A DNA stretch of 64,000 bases from an uncultured Pseudomonadota bacterium (GTDB lineage Bacteria > Pseudomonadota > Gammaproteobacteria > Xanthomonadales > Wenzhouxiangellaceae): assembly GCA_937138395.1 (NCBI GenBank), contig CAKZPB010000078.1:1-64000 (forward strand), written 5' to 3'. The position numbers and the translations under genes are program-made. This document shows, in pieces, positions 55,643-64,000 of this stretch. Numbering within the stretch: position 1 is the stretch's first letter; every line of letters begins with the position of its first letter. A model generated the notes under the pieces. The model ran no database searches and had not been told where the DNA came from. It saw nothing but the letters and a program-made list of their open reading frames with translations.

Positions 55643-55883
55643 GAGCCGTGTTTCAGTAGCCGTGATTACGGTCGTGGGTCGTGGCGAGCGACACGGGCCT
55701 ATTGCAACGGAGTTCGTGCGGGCCGTGCCCAGCAAGATGACTGCGGCAGGTGCTCTGCGGCGCTTCCGACACGATTGGACTCGATGATTTTGGACCATCG
55801 GGTGTTACAAGCATTGGCGCTCGCCCACGCCGAACCGGCGCCGCTCGCAGCGATGCGGTTGCATTCGCACAACGGTATTCAGG

Positions 55884-55934
55884 GGTCGCCTGAATGGTTG
55901 TTGGATTCTGGCGCCCTCCGGGCTTCAGGCGACC
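55884..55934. repeat. Inverted repeat just upstream of lepA
   Basis: GGTCGCCTGAA (55884-55894) and TTCAGGCGACC (55924-55934) form a perfect 11-bp stem with a 29-base loop, ending 16 bases before the lepA ATG. In mRNA it would sit directly beside the lepA ribosome site. Confidence 0.7.
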
Positions 55935-55950
55935 GGGGCTGAATGCGAGC

Positions 55951-57753
55951 ATGAGTTCCGATAGCCTGATTCGCAATTTCTCGATCATTGCCCATGTCGA
56001 TCATGGCAAGTCCACGCTGGCAGACCGGTTTATCCAGCACTGCGGGGGCTTGACCGAGCGTGAAATGGCCGAGCAGGTACTCGACTCGATGGATATCGAG
56101 CGCGAGCGGGGCATTACCATCAAGGCTCAAAGCGTCACGCTCGACTACACAGCCCGTGACGGCAAGACCTATCAGCTGAATTTCATTGACACACCGGGGC
56201 ACGTGGACTTTTCCTACGAAGTATCGCGCTCCTTGGCCGCCTGTGAAGGTGCGCTGCTGGTTGTCGATGCGGCACAGGGCGTGGAAGCGCAGAGCGTGGC
56301 CAACTGTTACACGGCGGTCGAGCAGGGGCTTGAAGTGATCCCGGTGATCAACAAGATCGATCTACCTTCAGCCGAACCTGAACGCGTCCGCGAGCAGATC
56401 GAGGACATCATCGGTATTGACGCCAGTGATGCGGTACTGACCAGCGCCAAGACCGGGCTGGGAATCGACGACGTGCTTGAAGCGTTGGTTAGTCGCGTGC
56501 CTCCGCCTTCCATCAAGGACGGGCCGCTGCAGGCGTTGATTATCGATTCGTGGTTCGATAATTATCTTGGCGTGAACTCACTGGTCCGCATCAAGCAGGG
56601 GCGATTGAACAAGGGCGAGCGCCTGCGAGTCATGTCGACGCTTGAGGACCATGATGCGGACCAGATTGGTATTTTTACGCCTCGCCGAACTGAAAGCACG
56701 GTGTTGGAATGTGGGCAAGTGGGCTTTGTTGCCGCCGGCATCAAGGACATCAATGGAGCGCCGGTCGGCGACACCTTGACTACGGCAAAGCAGCCGGCCG
56801 ACCAGCCGCTGCCTGGTTTCAAGCCGATCCAGCCGCGGGTGTTTGCCGGTGTTTTTCCGGTGGATTCATCCGATTATCCTGATCTCAGGGAAGCGCTTGA
56901 CAAACTTCGTCTGAATGATTCCGCGCTTCAGTATGAGCCGGAGACTTCGATGGCGCTTGGCTTCGGCTTTCGCTGCGGATTCCTGGGCATGCTGCACATG
57001 GAGATCGTGCAGGAGCGTTTGGAGCGAGAATATGATCTGGATTTGATCATCACCGCGCCGACGGTGGTGTATCAGTTGGCGCTGACCGATGGCACGGTGA
57101 TCGAACTGGACAACCCGGCCGATTTGCCGCCCTTGAACAAGATCGACGAAATTCGTGAGCCGATCATTCGAGCCAATATTCTTGTGCCGCAGGATTATCT
57201 CGGAGCTGTCATTGGCTTGTGCGAGGAGAAGCGCGGCGCGCAAGTGGACATGAAATTTCTCGGTGGCCAGGTTCAGCTCAGTTACGAGCTGCCGCTGGCG
57301 GAAGTGGTGATCGACTTTTTTGATCGCCTCAAATCGGTTAGTCGAGGATTCGCATCATTCGAATATGCGTTTGATCGCCATCAGGCGGGGCCTTTTGTGC
57401 GGCTTGACCTCTTGATCAATACCGAACGCGTCGATGCACTGAGTTCGATTGTTCATCGCGATCTGGCCCAGCGACGTGGCCGGGACCTGGCCGAGCGCAT
57501 GCGTGAGCTGATTCCCCGACAGATGTTCGACATCGCGATCCAGGCGTCCATCGGCTCGAATGTGATTGCCCGATCAACCGTGAAGGCTTATCGCAAGAAC
57601 GTGACCGCCAAGTGTTACGGCGGCGACATCACGCGTAAGCGGAAATTGCTCGAAAAGCAGAAAGCAGGCAAGCGAAGAATGAAAAACGTCGGCAGTGTGG
57701 AAATTCCCCAGGAAGCCTTTCTGGCCGTATTGCGAACAGATCGTGAGTCCTGA
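55951..57753 (+). CDS. lepA: Elongation factor 4 (LepA)
   Basis: The 600-residue ribosomal GTPase has G1 [14 protein letters not shown], switch-region [13 protein letters not shown]3 [13 protein letters not shown]4 [13 protein letters not shown]-like domains, and the LepA-specific C-terminal domain ([20 protein letters not shown]). It acts on stalled or initiating ribosomes. ATG 55951 starts [19 protein letters not shown] as in the family. It heads the lepA-lepB-DUF4845-rnc-era-recO-pdxJ operon. Confidence 0.97.
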   Translation: MSSDSLIRNFSIIAHVDHGKSTLADRFIQHCGGLTEREMAEQVLDSMDIERERGITIKAQSVTLDYTARDGKTYQLNFIDTPGHVDFSYEVSRSLAACEGALLVVDAAQGVEAQSVANCYTAVEQGLEVIPVINKIDLPSAEPERVREQIEDIIGIDASDAVLTSAKTGLGIDDVLEALVSRVPPPSIKDGPLQALIIDSWFDNYLGVNSLVRIKQGRLNKGERLRVMSTLEDHDADQIGIFTPRRTESTVLECGQVGFVAAGIKDINGAPVGDTLTTAKQPADQPLPGFKPIQPRVFAGVFPVDSSDYPDLREALDKLRLNDSALQYEPETSMALGFGFRCGFLGMLHMEIVQERLEREYDLDLIITAPTVVYQLALTDGTVIELDNPADLPPLNKIDEIREPIIRANILVPQDYLGAVIGLCEEKRGAQVDMKFLGGQVQLSYELPLAEVVIDFFDRLKSVSRGFASFEYAFDRHQAGPFVRLDLLINTERVDALSSIVHRDLAQRRGRDLAERMRELIPRQMFDIAIQASIGSNVIARSTVKAYRKNVTAKCYGGDITRKRKLLEKQKAGKRRMKNVGSVEIPQEAFLAVLRTDRES

Positions 57754-57807
57754 CCCGACGATGCCAGGACCCATCCTTTGCATAGAAACCAATCGGAAAC
57801 GTAGTCT

Positions 57808-58614
57808 ATGAATCTTGATTTTGCACTTATTATCAGTCTTTTGACGCTGTCGACCGGTATTGTCTGGGCCGTTGATAAATTCTGGCTGCGCAAGCGCCGC
57901 GCCGAACAACTGGCCGCAGGGCGTGCCAGCGATGATCAGCCGTCCAAGCCGGTTGAATTTCTGGCTTCGTTTTTCCCGCTGCTGTTGCTGGTACTGGTGT
58001 TTCGCTCGTTTGTTTTCGAGCCGTTCAAGATTCCATCAGGCTCAATGATTCCAACGCTGCTGATTGGTGATTTCATTGTTGTTTCGAAGTATTCCTACGG
58101 ATTGCGCTTGCCGGTCTTCAACAACAAGATTCTCGAAACCGGTGAGCCCGAGCGTGGCGATGTTTTTGTTTTCCGCTTTCCAGAGGATAATCGCACCAAC
58201 TACATCAAGCGGGTCATCGGTTTGCCCGGTGATTCAATTACGTACAGGAATAAGGTACTGTTCATCAATGGTGAGCCGATCGAGCAGCAGGTCGTCGGCC
58301 CCTGGATCGGCCAGGGCCTGAATCGGAACCAGCCGGGTACCCGACCGCAGTTGCGCATTGAACAATTGAGCGATGTCGACCACGAGATTCTTGTACACGG
58401 TAACCCCGTCCGGTCGCGCCAGGCCAGCTGGGTTGTGCCGGAAGGCCACTATTTCGCCATGGGTGACAACCGGGACCAGTCGCTGGACAGCCGCTCCTGG
58501 GGGTTTGTGCCGGAGGAAAATCTGGTTGGCAAGGCAATTCGGATCTGGATGCACTGGGACTGTGGCAGCGGCTTTTGTATCGACTTTTCCAGAATTGGTG
58601 ATAAAATCGAATAA
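57808..58614 (+). CDS. lepB: Signal peptidase I
   Basis: The 268-residue enzyme cleaves Sec and Tat signal peptides at the inner membrane. It has two N-terminal helices (residues about 5-24 and 50-68), the catalytic Ser in FKIPSGSMIPTLLIGD near residue 76, the catalytic Lys in NYIKRVIGLPGDSI near residue 135, and box E GDNRDQSLDSRSWG near residue 222. It lies 54 bases after lepA. Confidence 0.96.
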   Translation: MNLDFALIISLLTLSTGIVWAVDKFWLRKRRAEQLAAGRASDDQPSKPVEFLASFFPLLLLVLVFRSFVFEPFKIPSGSMIPTLLIGDFIVVSKYSYGLRLPVFNNKILETGEPERGDVFVFRFPEDNRTNYIKRVIGLPGDSITYRNKVLFINGEPIEQQVVGPWIGQGLNRNQPGTRPQLRIEQLSDVDHEILVHGNPVRSRQASWVVPEGHYFAMGDNRDQSLDSRSWGFVPEENLVGKAIRIWMHWDCGSGFCIDFSRIGDKIE

Positions 58615-58778
58615 AAGGCAGCGATTAAATACTGTTTTACTTCGTTTTTTGCTGTCGGCTAGACCTGCTGATCGTGATGATTGGCTGAGAATCAGAGCCC
58701 AAGTTGCGCATGATTCTGTGACATACTTTGCAACCACCTACTTTCATTGATCAGGGCTGAACCAGGGAGAATTGTCCT

Positions 58779-59141
58779 ATGTTCGTGAAACGCCAGCTTG
58801 GCATGACGTTGATTGGTTTTCTGCTGCTGTTGTCAGCGGGTCTGTTCGTGGTTTACATCGGCATGAGGCTCGTGCCGGTTTACATCCAGTATTACTCGGT
58901 CACTGCCATCATGAAAGAGCTTGGCGAAGAGCCGAATTCATCGAACCTATCCGAGTCACAGATCAGAAACAATCTGTCAAGGCGCCTGTCGATCAACTCT
59001 GTTTATGATGTCGATGCCAGAGATTTTGAGATTGTTCGCAGCAATGGCGTTAATCTGATCCTGGACTATGAGGTCAGAAAGCCATTGATTGGCAATGTTG
59101 ATGCGGTGATGTCTTTCCGGCGTGTCCAGGCACTGGATTGA
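58779..59141 (+). CDS. DUF4845 membrane protein
   Basis: The 120-residue protein matches DUF4845, the small gene usually between lepB and rnc. It has a type-II-pseudopilin-like start (KRQLGMTLIGFLLLLSAGLFVVYIG) giving one membrane helix, then a periplasmic domain (VPVYIQYYSVTAIMKEL, NLILDYEVRKPLIGNVDAVM). Its function is unknown. A GGGAG ribosome site precedes ATG 58779, and a 164-base gap follows lepB. Confidence 0.88.
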   Translation: MFVKRQLGMTLIGFLLLLSAGLFVVYIGMRLVPVYIQYYSVTAIMKELGEEPNSSNLSESQIRNNLSRRLSINSVYDVDARDFEIVRSNGVNLILDYEVRKPLIGNVDAVMSFRRVQALD

Positions 59142-59171
59142 ACCTCTGCCTTTGATCCACTCAGCTCCATC

Positions 59172-59855
59172 TTGAATAAACTGCCCGGGCTTGGCTATAT
59201 CTTTCGGAACGAGGCCCTGCTGGACCAGGCGCTGACGCACCGCAGCTGCGGCAGTCACAACAACGAACGGCTGGAATTTCTAGGCGACGGCTTGTTGAAT
59301 TTCGTTACCGCAGAACTCCTATATCACGCCCGCCCAGACGTGCCGGAAGGTGACTTGTCGCGTCTACGCGCGCGACTGGTCCGCGATCGCACGCTTGCTC
59401 ATATCGCAACGGAGTTGGAGTTGGGGCAGTATTTGAAGCTCGGTACCGGTGAATTGAAAAGCGGTGGGTTCCTGCGCCAGTCGATTCTGGCCGATACGAT
59501 CGAAGCTCTGATCGGTGCCGCCTATCTTGACGGTGGGTTCGACGCGGCGCGCCTGCTGGTTCAAGAATTGCTGGACTCCCGCATCCGGGATTTGCCGGAT
59601 GCCGAATCATTGAAGGATCCGAAAACCCGGCTGCAGGAATATTTGCAGGCACGCGGGCTTGATCTGCCGATCTATTCGATTCTTGCACAGCAGGGCCCTG
59701 ACCATCAGCGAGAATTTACCGTTGATTGTCAGGTCAGTCTCCTGGATCGTCCGGTGGTTGCAACAGCTGGTTCGCGCCGAAAGGCCGAACAGGCCGCAGC
59801 GCTCAAGGCGCTCGCTCAAGTGCAGCAAGCGGCCATGGGATCGGCCAATGGCTGA
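59172..59855 (+). CDS. rnc: Ribonuclease III
   Basis: The 227-residue double-strand RNase has the signature NERLEFLGDGLLNFV with metal-binding Glu and Asp, the second acidic site ADTIEALIGAAYLDGG, and a C-terminal dsRNA-binding domain (KTRLQEYLQARGLDLPIY, GSRRKAEQAAALKAL). It processes rRNA precursors. TTG 59172 is the only start that keeps the complete N-terminus; no strong ribosome site precedes it. It overlaps era by eight bases. Confidence 0.95.
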   Translation: MNKLPGLGYIFRNEALLDQALTHRSCGSHNNERLEFLGDGLLNFVTAELLYHARPDVPEGDLSRLRARLVRDRTLAHIATELELGQYLKLGTGELKSGGFLRQSILADTIEALIGAAYLDGGFDAARLLVQELLDSRIRDLPDAESLKDPKTRLQEYLQARGLDLPIYSILAQQGPDHQREFTVDCQVSLLDRPVVATAGSRRKAEQAAALKALAQVQQAAMGSANG

Positions 59856-60747
59856 ATCGGATCGACTCCGATGTGGTCACGTTGCGCTGATTGGTCGCCC
59901 CAACGTAGGCAAGTCCACGCTGATCAACCTGCTGGTCGGCGAACGGATTTCGATTGTGACGCACAAGCCGCAGACGACCCGCCACCGAATCACTGGAATT
60001 TTGAATACAGCCCAGGGCCAGGCTGTGCTGGTCGATACCCCCGGGTTGCATCAACGCCGCGATCACGCCTTGAATCGCCACATGAACCGAGTCGCTGCTG
60101 AAACGGTACAGGGCGTTGATCTGATTATCCTGATGCTTGATGCGCAGCATCAGACCGAGGAAGATGAGTTGGCTGCGTCTGCTGTCTCCAGTGCAGGATT
60201 ACCCTCGCTGCTGGTATTCAATAAAGTCGATCAGCTCAATGGTCGTGATCAGTTGCTTCCCCTTGCCGAGAAGTGGAGTCGACGCATTCAGCCGTCCGCG
60301 GTCCACTTTATTTCAGCACTGAAAGGCGACGGTGTTGACGGGCTGCGTGATTCTCTGTTTACTTTCCTTCCGGAATCGGAACCGATCTACCCGGACGACG
60401 TTTTCACCAATCATTCCGAGCGCTTCCTTGCCGCTGAACTGGTGCGTGAGCAACTGATGCAGAATCTGCATCAGGAAATTCCCTATGGGACAACGGTGAT
60501 CATTGAATCTTTCGAAGAACTGGATGGTCGCTATCGGATTGCGGCCAAGGTACTGGTCAGTGAAAAACGGCATAAAGGGATGGTCATTGGTCGTCAGGGA
60601 CAAACGCTGAAACGCATCGGCAGCCGTGCGCGAAAGGAAATGCAGGCCTTGTTCGGGATTTCTGTACACCTGGATCTTCAGGTTGTCGATGAGCCGGGTT
60701 GGATTGATCGTGAGAATGCATTTAATCGGTTGGGCTATGAACGGTGA
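59848..60747 (+). CDS. era: GTPase Era
   Basis: The 299-residue GTPase has G1 GRPNVGKSTLINLL, G2 TTRHRITGI, G3 DTPGLH, G4 NKVDQL, and the C-terminal KH domain (VSEKRHKGMVIGRQGQTLKRIG) that binds the 3' end of 16S rRNA. It couples ribosome assembly to growth. ATG 59848 lies within the end of rnc; the longer open frame upstream is rnc read out of frame. Confidence 0.96.
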   Translation: MAESDRLRCGHVALIGRPNVGKSTLINLLVGERISIVTHKPQTTRHRITGILNTAQGQAVLVDTPGLHQRRDHALNRHMNRVAAETVQGVDLIILMLDAQHQTEEDELAASAVSSAGLPSLLVFNKVDQLNGRDQLLPLAEKWSRRIQPSAVHFISALKGDGVDGLRDSLFTFLPESEPIYPDDVFTNHSERFLAAELVREQLMQNLHQEIPYGTTVIIESFEELDGRYRIAAKVLVSEKRHKGMVIGRQGQTLKRIGSRARKEMQALFGISVHLDLQVVDEPGWIDRENAFNRLGYER

Positions 60748-61448
60748 GTCGCGTTGATCGCGAGCCTTGTTACATTCTGCATCGGCGGGCGTATCGCGAA
60801 AGCAGCCTGACCATTGAGCTGTACAGCCTGAATTACGGCAGATTGGGGGCCGTGGCGAGGGCGGCCCGCTCCAATAAATCGTCGTTTCGTGGCATTACCG
60901 AGCCCTTTGTACCGCTCCAGGCCTCGTGGGTAAGACGCGGCGAAATGGCAACGCTGACGGCGCTTGATCGAACCGATAGAAACACCAGTCGCTATACGCG
61001 CAATGCAGTATGGTGCGGCCTGTACATCAACGAGCTGCTGATGCGATTGCTGGCACGTGATGATCCGGAACCCGTGCTTTATCATTGCTATGCAGATTCA
61101 TTGCAGCGGCTGTATGGCAGCGAACATCAGGCAAGCATACTGCGGCGTTTCGAGCTTGAGCTGCTGCGTGCAATTGGCGTTGCACCCGATCTGGTGATCT
61201 GCAGCGACAACGGCAAGCCCGTATCGCCCGAAAGCTACTACCGCTTTGATCCGGCCGCCGGCCCAGTGGAAGCACCAGCATCGACGTCAGATGCAGTCAG
61301 TGGCGCTACACTGCTTAATCTGGATCAGCAAATCCCGCTGTCGAATGAGCAGGCCAGGGAGGCGAAACGACTGCTACGCAGCCTGATTGATCAACAGCTG
61401 GATGGGCGTCCGCTGCAGACGCCAATGGTTTTCAGGAGACTGGTATGA
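60744..61448 (+). CDS. recO: DNA repair protein RecO
   Basis: The 234-residue recombination mediator has the N-terminal OB fold ([32 protein letters not shown]) and a helical C-terminal domain ([36 protein letters not shown]). Cys residues of the zinc site seen in some RecO proteins are absent apart from one. It loads RecA with RecR. GTG 60744 overlaps the era stop (GTGA). Confidence 0.94.
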   Translation: MSRVDREPCYILHRRAYRESSLTIELYSLNYGRLGAVARAARSNKSSFRGITEPFVPLQASWVRRGEMATLTALDRTDRNTSRYTRNAVWCGLYINELLMRLLARDDPEPVLYHCYADSLQRLYGSEHQASILRRFELELLRAIGVAPDLVICSDNGKPVSPESYYRFDPAAGPVEAPASTSDAVSGATLLNLDQQIPLSNEQAREAKRLLRSLIDQQLDGRPLQTPMVFRRLV

Positions 61449-62170
61449 ACACTCCATTGCTTGGAATCAATATCGATCATGTCGCTACGCTGCGTCAGGC
61501 CCGTGGCACCTCATATCCATCAGTAGTGCAGGCCGCACAGATTGCTGAGGCCAGCGGCGCGGACTTGATTACCGTCCACCTGCGCGAGGACCGCCGACAC
61601 ATCCAGGATGCGGATATCCCGGAACTGCAGGCGGTGATCAAGACCAGAATGAATCTGGAGCTGGGCGTAACGCCAGCAATGCTGGACTTTGCGATGCGGC
61701 AGATGCCGGCCGATGTCTGCCTGGTTCCGGAACGACGTCAGGAACTGACAACCGAGGGTGGGCTGGATGTGGTAGCCAACCAGGCGACGATCAAGCAGGC
61801 TTGCCGCACATTACAGGATGCCGGTATTCGGGTGTCGCTATTTATCGATCCCGATTCCGAGCAGATTCTAGCTGCGCGCGATTGTGGCGCACAGGTCATT
61901 GAACTTCATACCGGAGATTATGCCAATCAGTCATCCAATTCCGATGCCCTGGAACGGATCCGCCAAGCGGCCGAGCAGGCCAGTCATCTGGGTCTGGTCG
62001 TCAACGCAGGCCATGGGTTGACATTGGACAATGCCGCCCCGGTTGCGGCCATTGAGCAGATTGTCGAGTTCAACATTGGTCATGCCATCGTGGCTCGATC
62101 AGTCTTTGTTGGCCTGGCCGAAGCCGTTCGGGAAATGAAAGCCCTGTTGATTGCAAGCCGGGGCAACTGA
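61445..62170 (+). CDS. pdxJ: Pyridoxine 5'-phosphate synthase
   Basis: The 241-residue TIM-barrel enzyme joins 1-deoxyxylulose 5-phosphate to an aminoacetone phosphate. Motifs are [58 protein letters not shown] and the closing [15 protein letters not shown]. One substrate, DXP, is also the first MEP-pathway intermediate, so a DXP synthase must exist although this window encodes a mevalonate route. ATGA overlap with recO; acpS does not follow. Confidence 0.96.
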   Translation: MNTPLLGINIDHVATLRQARGTSYPSVVQAAQIAEASGADLITVHLREDRRHIQDADIPELQAVIKTRMNLELGVTPAMLDFAMRQMPADVCLVPERRQELTTEGGLDVVANQATIKQACRTLQDAGIRVSLFIDPDSEQILAARDCGAQVIELHTGDYANQSSNSDALERIRQAAEQASHLGLVVNAGHGLTLDNAAPVAAIEQIVEFNIGHAIVARSVFVGLAEAVREMKALLIASRGN

Positions 62171-62182
62171 CCGACGCACGGA

Positions 62183-62959
62183 TTACGATTGGATCTGCAC
62201 GTTCAATCGCAGGGCCTGCAGGGTTGACTCGACCCGACGCACCAGGTCGAGATACAGTGCACCTGCACCCTGATGATCATCAGATCGCAAGCGCTGCTCC
62301 AACGCCTGGCTGGATTGTCTGAGCAGTTCTGCGCCCGCATAGCCACAGGCCCCGCTCCATTGATGCAGTGCGTCGATTGCAGTACTAAATTTTCTTGTGT
62401 GCATCGCGTGATCAAGCACGTGAAACTGTCGTTCGAGCTCTTCGGCCAGCGCTTGCTGCATTTGCAGTGCGCGCTTGGAACTACCGCAGCGCTTGATCGA
62501 CTGCTCATGGTCGAGGATCCGGCAACGTGACTCAACCGGAGGATTTTGCACGCTGAACGCAGTTGTGCCGCGCTGCACCAGCAACAGGGCACTGCACAGG
62601 TCGTCCGGCGATACCGGCTTGTGCAGGTAGCCCGAAAACCCGGCTTTTTGGATACGGCGCTGTTCCTCTTCGCGATTTTCGGCGGTCAGCGCTATTGCAC
62701 GCGTTGCTTTTTTGCCGGGTAGGTTCTGTTGAATCTTTCGCCATGCGCTGACCCCATCCATATCCGGCATATGCAGATCCATCAGGATCAGGTCAAAGCG
62801 ATGTTCTCGACAGGCATCAATCGCCTGTTGACCATTGCGAACGATATGCAAAGAATTGACCAGCGGCCTCAGTGCAGCCTCGATGAACTCACAATTGATG
62901 CGATGGTCATCAACAGCCAATAGGTCGACTTGCTTGAGCGCCTGCCAGTCTGGATTCAT
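62183..62959 (-). CDS. Receiver-Hpt phosphorelay protein
   Basis: The 258-residue protein has a receiver domain with acidic pair AVDDHRIN, phospho-acceptor Asp61 (ILMDLHMPDMDG), Thr in ALTAEN and Lys in YLHKPVSP. A C-terminal histidine phosphotransfer domain carries His199 (ALHQWSGACGYAGAELL). It has no kinase or output domain, so it resembles the tail of a BarA-type hybrid kinase as a separate gene. It would pass phosphate between a kinase and a regulator encoded elsewhere. It is convergent with pdxJ, 12 bases apart. Confidence 0.88.
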   Translation of the reverse strand: MNPDWQALKQVDLLAVDDHRINCEFIEAALRPLVNSLHIVRNGQQAIDACREHRFDLILMDLHMPDMDGVSAWRKIQQNLPGKKATRAIALTAENREEEQRRIQKAGFSGYLHKPVSPDDLCSALLLVQRGTTAFSVQNPPVESRCRILDHEQSIKRCGSSKRALQMQQALAEELERQFHVLDHAMHTRKFSTAIDALHQWSGACGYAGAELLRQSSQALEQRLRSDDHQGAGALYLDLVRRVESTLQALRLNVQIQS

Positions 62960-63021
62960 TCTGTCACTATAGCCCTATGCTTCGAAATTGTCCTCCACTG
63001 ACCAGTATATCGCCGAACACA

Positions 63022-64000
63022 ATGAGCATTCGGCTGGCCAGCCTGATTCTGCTGCTCGGCTATGCGACGATGAGTAGTGCGCTTGAATGGCGCATCCAGG
63101 CCAATCAGGTGCAGGTGCTTGATGTGCAGGTGGACAAGCTGCAGCTGGATTCGGATGCTGCGAGGTTACTGCTGGAACAGATTTCTCATCCGTCGATTGG
63201 CGTGATCGGCAGCCTTGAGGCTCGCTGTAGCCCTGTTGGTCGTCTTGTCAGCTGCGACGAAGCGACACTGGCCTGGCAAAGGCCAAACCAGGAGCTCGTA
63301 ACCGGGACGCTGTCTATCGACGAATCCGGGCTGGACATACAACTGGCCGACAGCAGTCTTCGCGCAACATTGCAGGAAGGCTCATCGGGACCGTTTGTTT
63401 CACTACAGTTTGAAGAATGGATGATGGAGTGGCTGCCTGAACAGCACCAGCGCGCGCTCGGTTTGACTCAGTTAGAAGGGCGTATCGGCATTGATAGCCG
63501 CATCGCCGATGACGAACTTTCGTTTGAAGCCACGGTGGCTTCACTATCGTTTGACACCGAAAACGGCGCTGCTGCCGCTGCGAATATTGAATTGAATCTC
63601 AGCGGATTGTACCGGCCGGCGACACGCTCCATCGAAGCTGCAGTCCAATGGGTCGATGGGGAAGCGCTGCTTGGGCCGGTGTATCTGCCGCCACCACCGG
63701 TGCCTGTCACGCTTTCATTGAAGAGTGACCGGCCATCGAATAGAACTCATTGGGAGAGTCAATTGCAGCTAGTGGCCGGCGATTTCATGCGCCTGAGGGC
63801 TGTAATGGATCGCCTGCCGGATTTAACTTCAGCTGAACACACTCTTGCAGCCATTTCGGGCCAGATCGATCTCGATCGACTGGATCTGGCATCGGTTTGG
63901 CCGATGGGCCTGAATTCGGTTGCTGACTGGCTCGGTTTTGGCAGGATTGAGCCCGCAGGCTCGATCACTGGTCAGATCAAGCTGCTCGATGGCCAGATCG
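63022..64000 (+). CDS. Large exported protein, AsmA-like in style, truncated by window end
   Basis: An open frame from ATG 63022 runs off the window end (326 codons). The start is a short signal peptide (IRLASLILLLGYATMSSALEW). The rest is beta-rich with alternating hydrophobic residues and repeated short motifs (LTQLEGRIGIDSRI, ISGQIDLDRLDLASVW, EPAGSITGQIKLLDG). This layout recalls AsmA/TamB/YhdP-type envelope proteins, which carry long repetitive beta domains in the periplasm. The N-terminal anchor of true AsmA proteins is not evident. Function unknown. Confidence 0.65.
   Translation, partial: MSIRLASLILLLGYATMSSALEWRIQANQVQVLDVQVDKLQLDSDAARLLLEQISHPSIGVIGSLEARCSPVGRLVSCDEATLAWQRPNQELVTGTLSIDESGLDIQLADSSLRATLQEGSSGPFVSLQFEEWMMEWLPEQHQRALGLTQLEGRIGIDSRIADDELSFEATVASLSFDTENGAAAAANIELNLSGLYRPATRSIEAAVQWVDGEALLGPVYLPPPPVPVTLSLKSDRPSNRTHWESQLQLVAGDFMRLRAVMDRLPDLTSAEHTLAAISGQIDLDRLDLASVWPMGLNSVADWLGFGRIEPAGSITGQIKLLDGQI

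Larger units (their letters stand above)
55526..55950. other. Gene-free region upstream of lepA
   Basis: These 425 bases carry no recognisable gene. Open frames on both strands (for example 55553-55942) give compositions unlike any protein family and lack ribosome sites. The stretch is GC-rich with many short inverted repeats, including the two structured elements listed separately and a small CCGT-GATT-ACGG hairpin at 55660-55671. The lepA promoter must lie here or upstream, but I cannot place it. Confidence 0.6.

Noticed and set aside
55553-55942. 129-codon open frame before lepA
   Set aside because: Its composition follows inverted repeats, it has no ribosome site and no family resemblance.
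63022-64000. GspN of the type II secretion system
   Set aside because: Export signal and length do not fit GspN, and the locus is far from gspC-D-E.

Overview
The window reads as chromosomal DNA of a free-living, diderm gammaproteobacterium with moderately GC-rich DNA. The evidence is gene order: scpA-scpB-rluB, rpmI-rplT-pheST-ihfA-merR-tRNA-Pro, ppi-lpxH, rhlB/trxA-rho, rpoE-rseA-rseC-mucD and lepA-lepB-DUF4845-rnc-era-recO-pdxJ are all typical of that class. A secreted protease ending in a DGFE-type tail and a bacterial mevalonate pathway would fit a Xanthomonadales/Chromatiales-like lineage such as the Wenzhouxiangellaceae, but that placement is inference. I see no phage, insertion sequence, CRISPR array or rRNA operon.

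Layout. 1-2.9 kb: a truncated secreted protein, a membrane-anchored glycoside-hydrolase-like protein and an outer-membrane beta-barrel. 3.0-5.0 kb: prpD and a cytochrome b561. 5.0-13.9 kb: a lipid-modification cluster with an NTF2-like protein, a fatty acid desaturase, a flavin oxidase, a DUF1365 protein, two cyclopropane-synthase-type methyltransferases and a DUF2878 protein. It ends in a histidine kinase whose likely response regulator faces it across a bidirectional terminator. 14.0-20.0 kb: ispA, divergent from mvaD, a phosphomevalonate-kinase-like GHMP kinase, a fused HMG-CoA reductase/mevalonate kinase and idi. Together these cover every step from HMG-CoA to farnesyl diphosphate. 20.0-31.7 kb: housekeeping genes for chromosome segregation, a periplasmic foldase, ribosomal proteins, PheRS, IHF, tRNA-Pro, FolE2, LpxH and a cyclophilin.

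31.8-44 kb: gyrA, a subtilase, a Sel1-like protein, a tricorn-type protease and a DUF4105 membrane protein. 44-47.5 kb: yjbQ, rho and trxA, opposite rhlB. 47.6-55.4 kb: gspC-gspD-gspE of a type II secretion system, then the envelope-stress module rpoE-rseA-rseC-mucD with a visible sigma-E-type promoter. 55.4-56 kb: a 520-bp non-coding stretch holding a terminator and two structured elements. 56-62.2 kb: the lepA-to-pdxJ operon. 62.2-64 kb: an orphan receiver-Hpt protein and the start of a large exported protein cut by the window end.

The most unusual items are the HMGR-mevalonate kinase fusion inside a compact isoprenoid locus, the desaturase-containing lipid cluster wired to a two-component system, the structured element upstream of lepA, and an lpxH gene that seems to lack any ATG/GTG/TTG start and probably begins at CTG.
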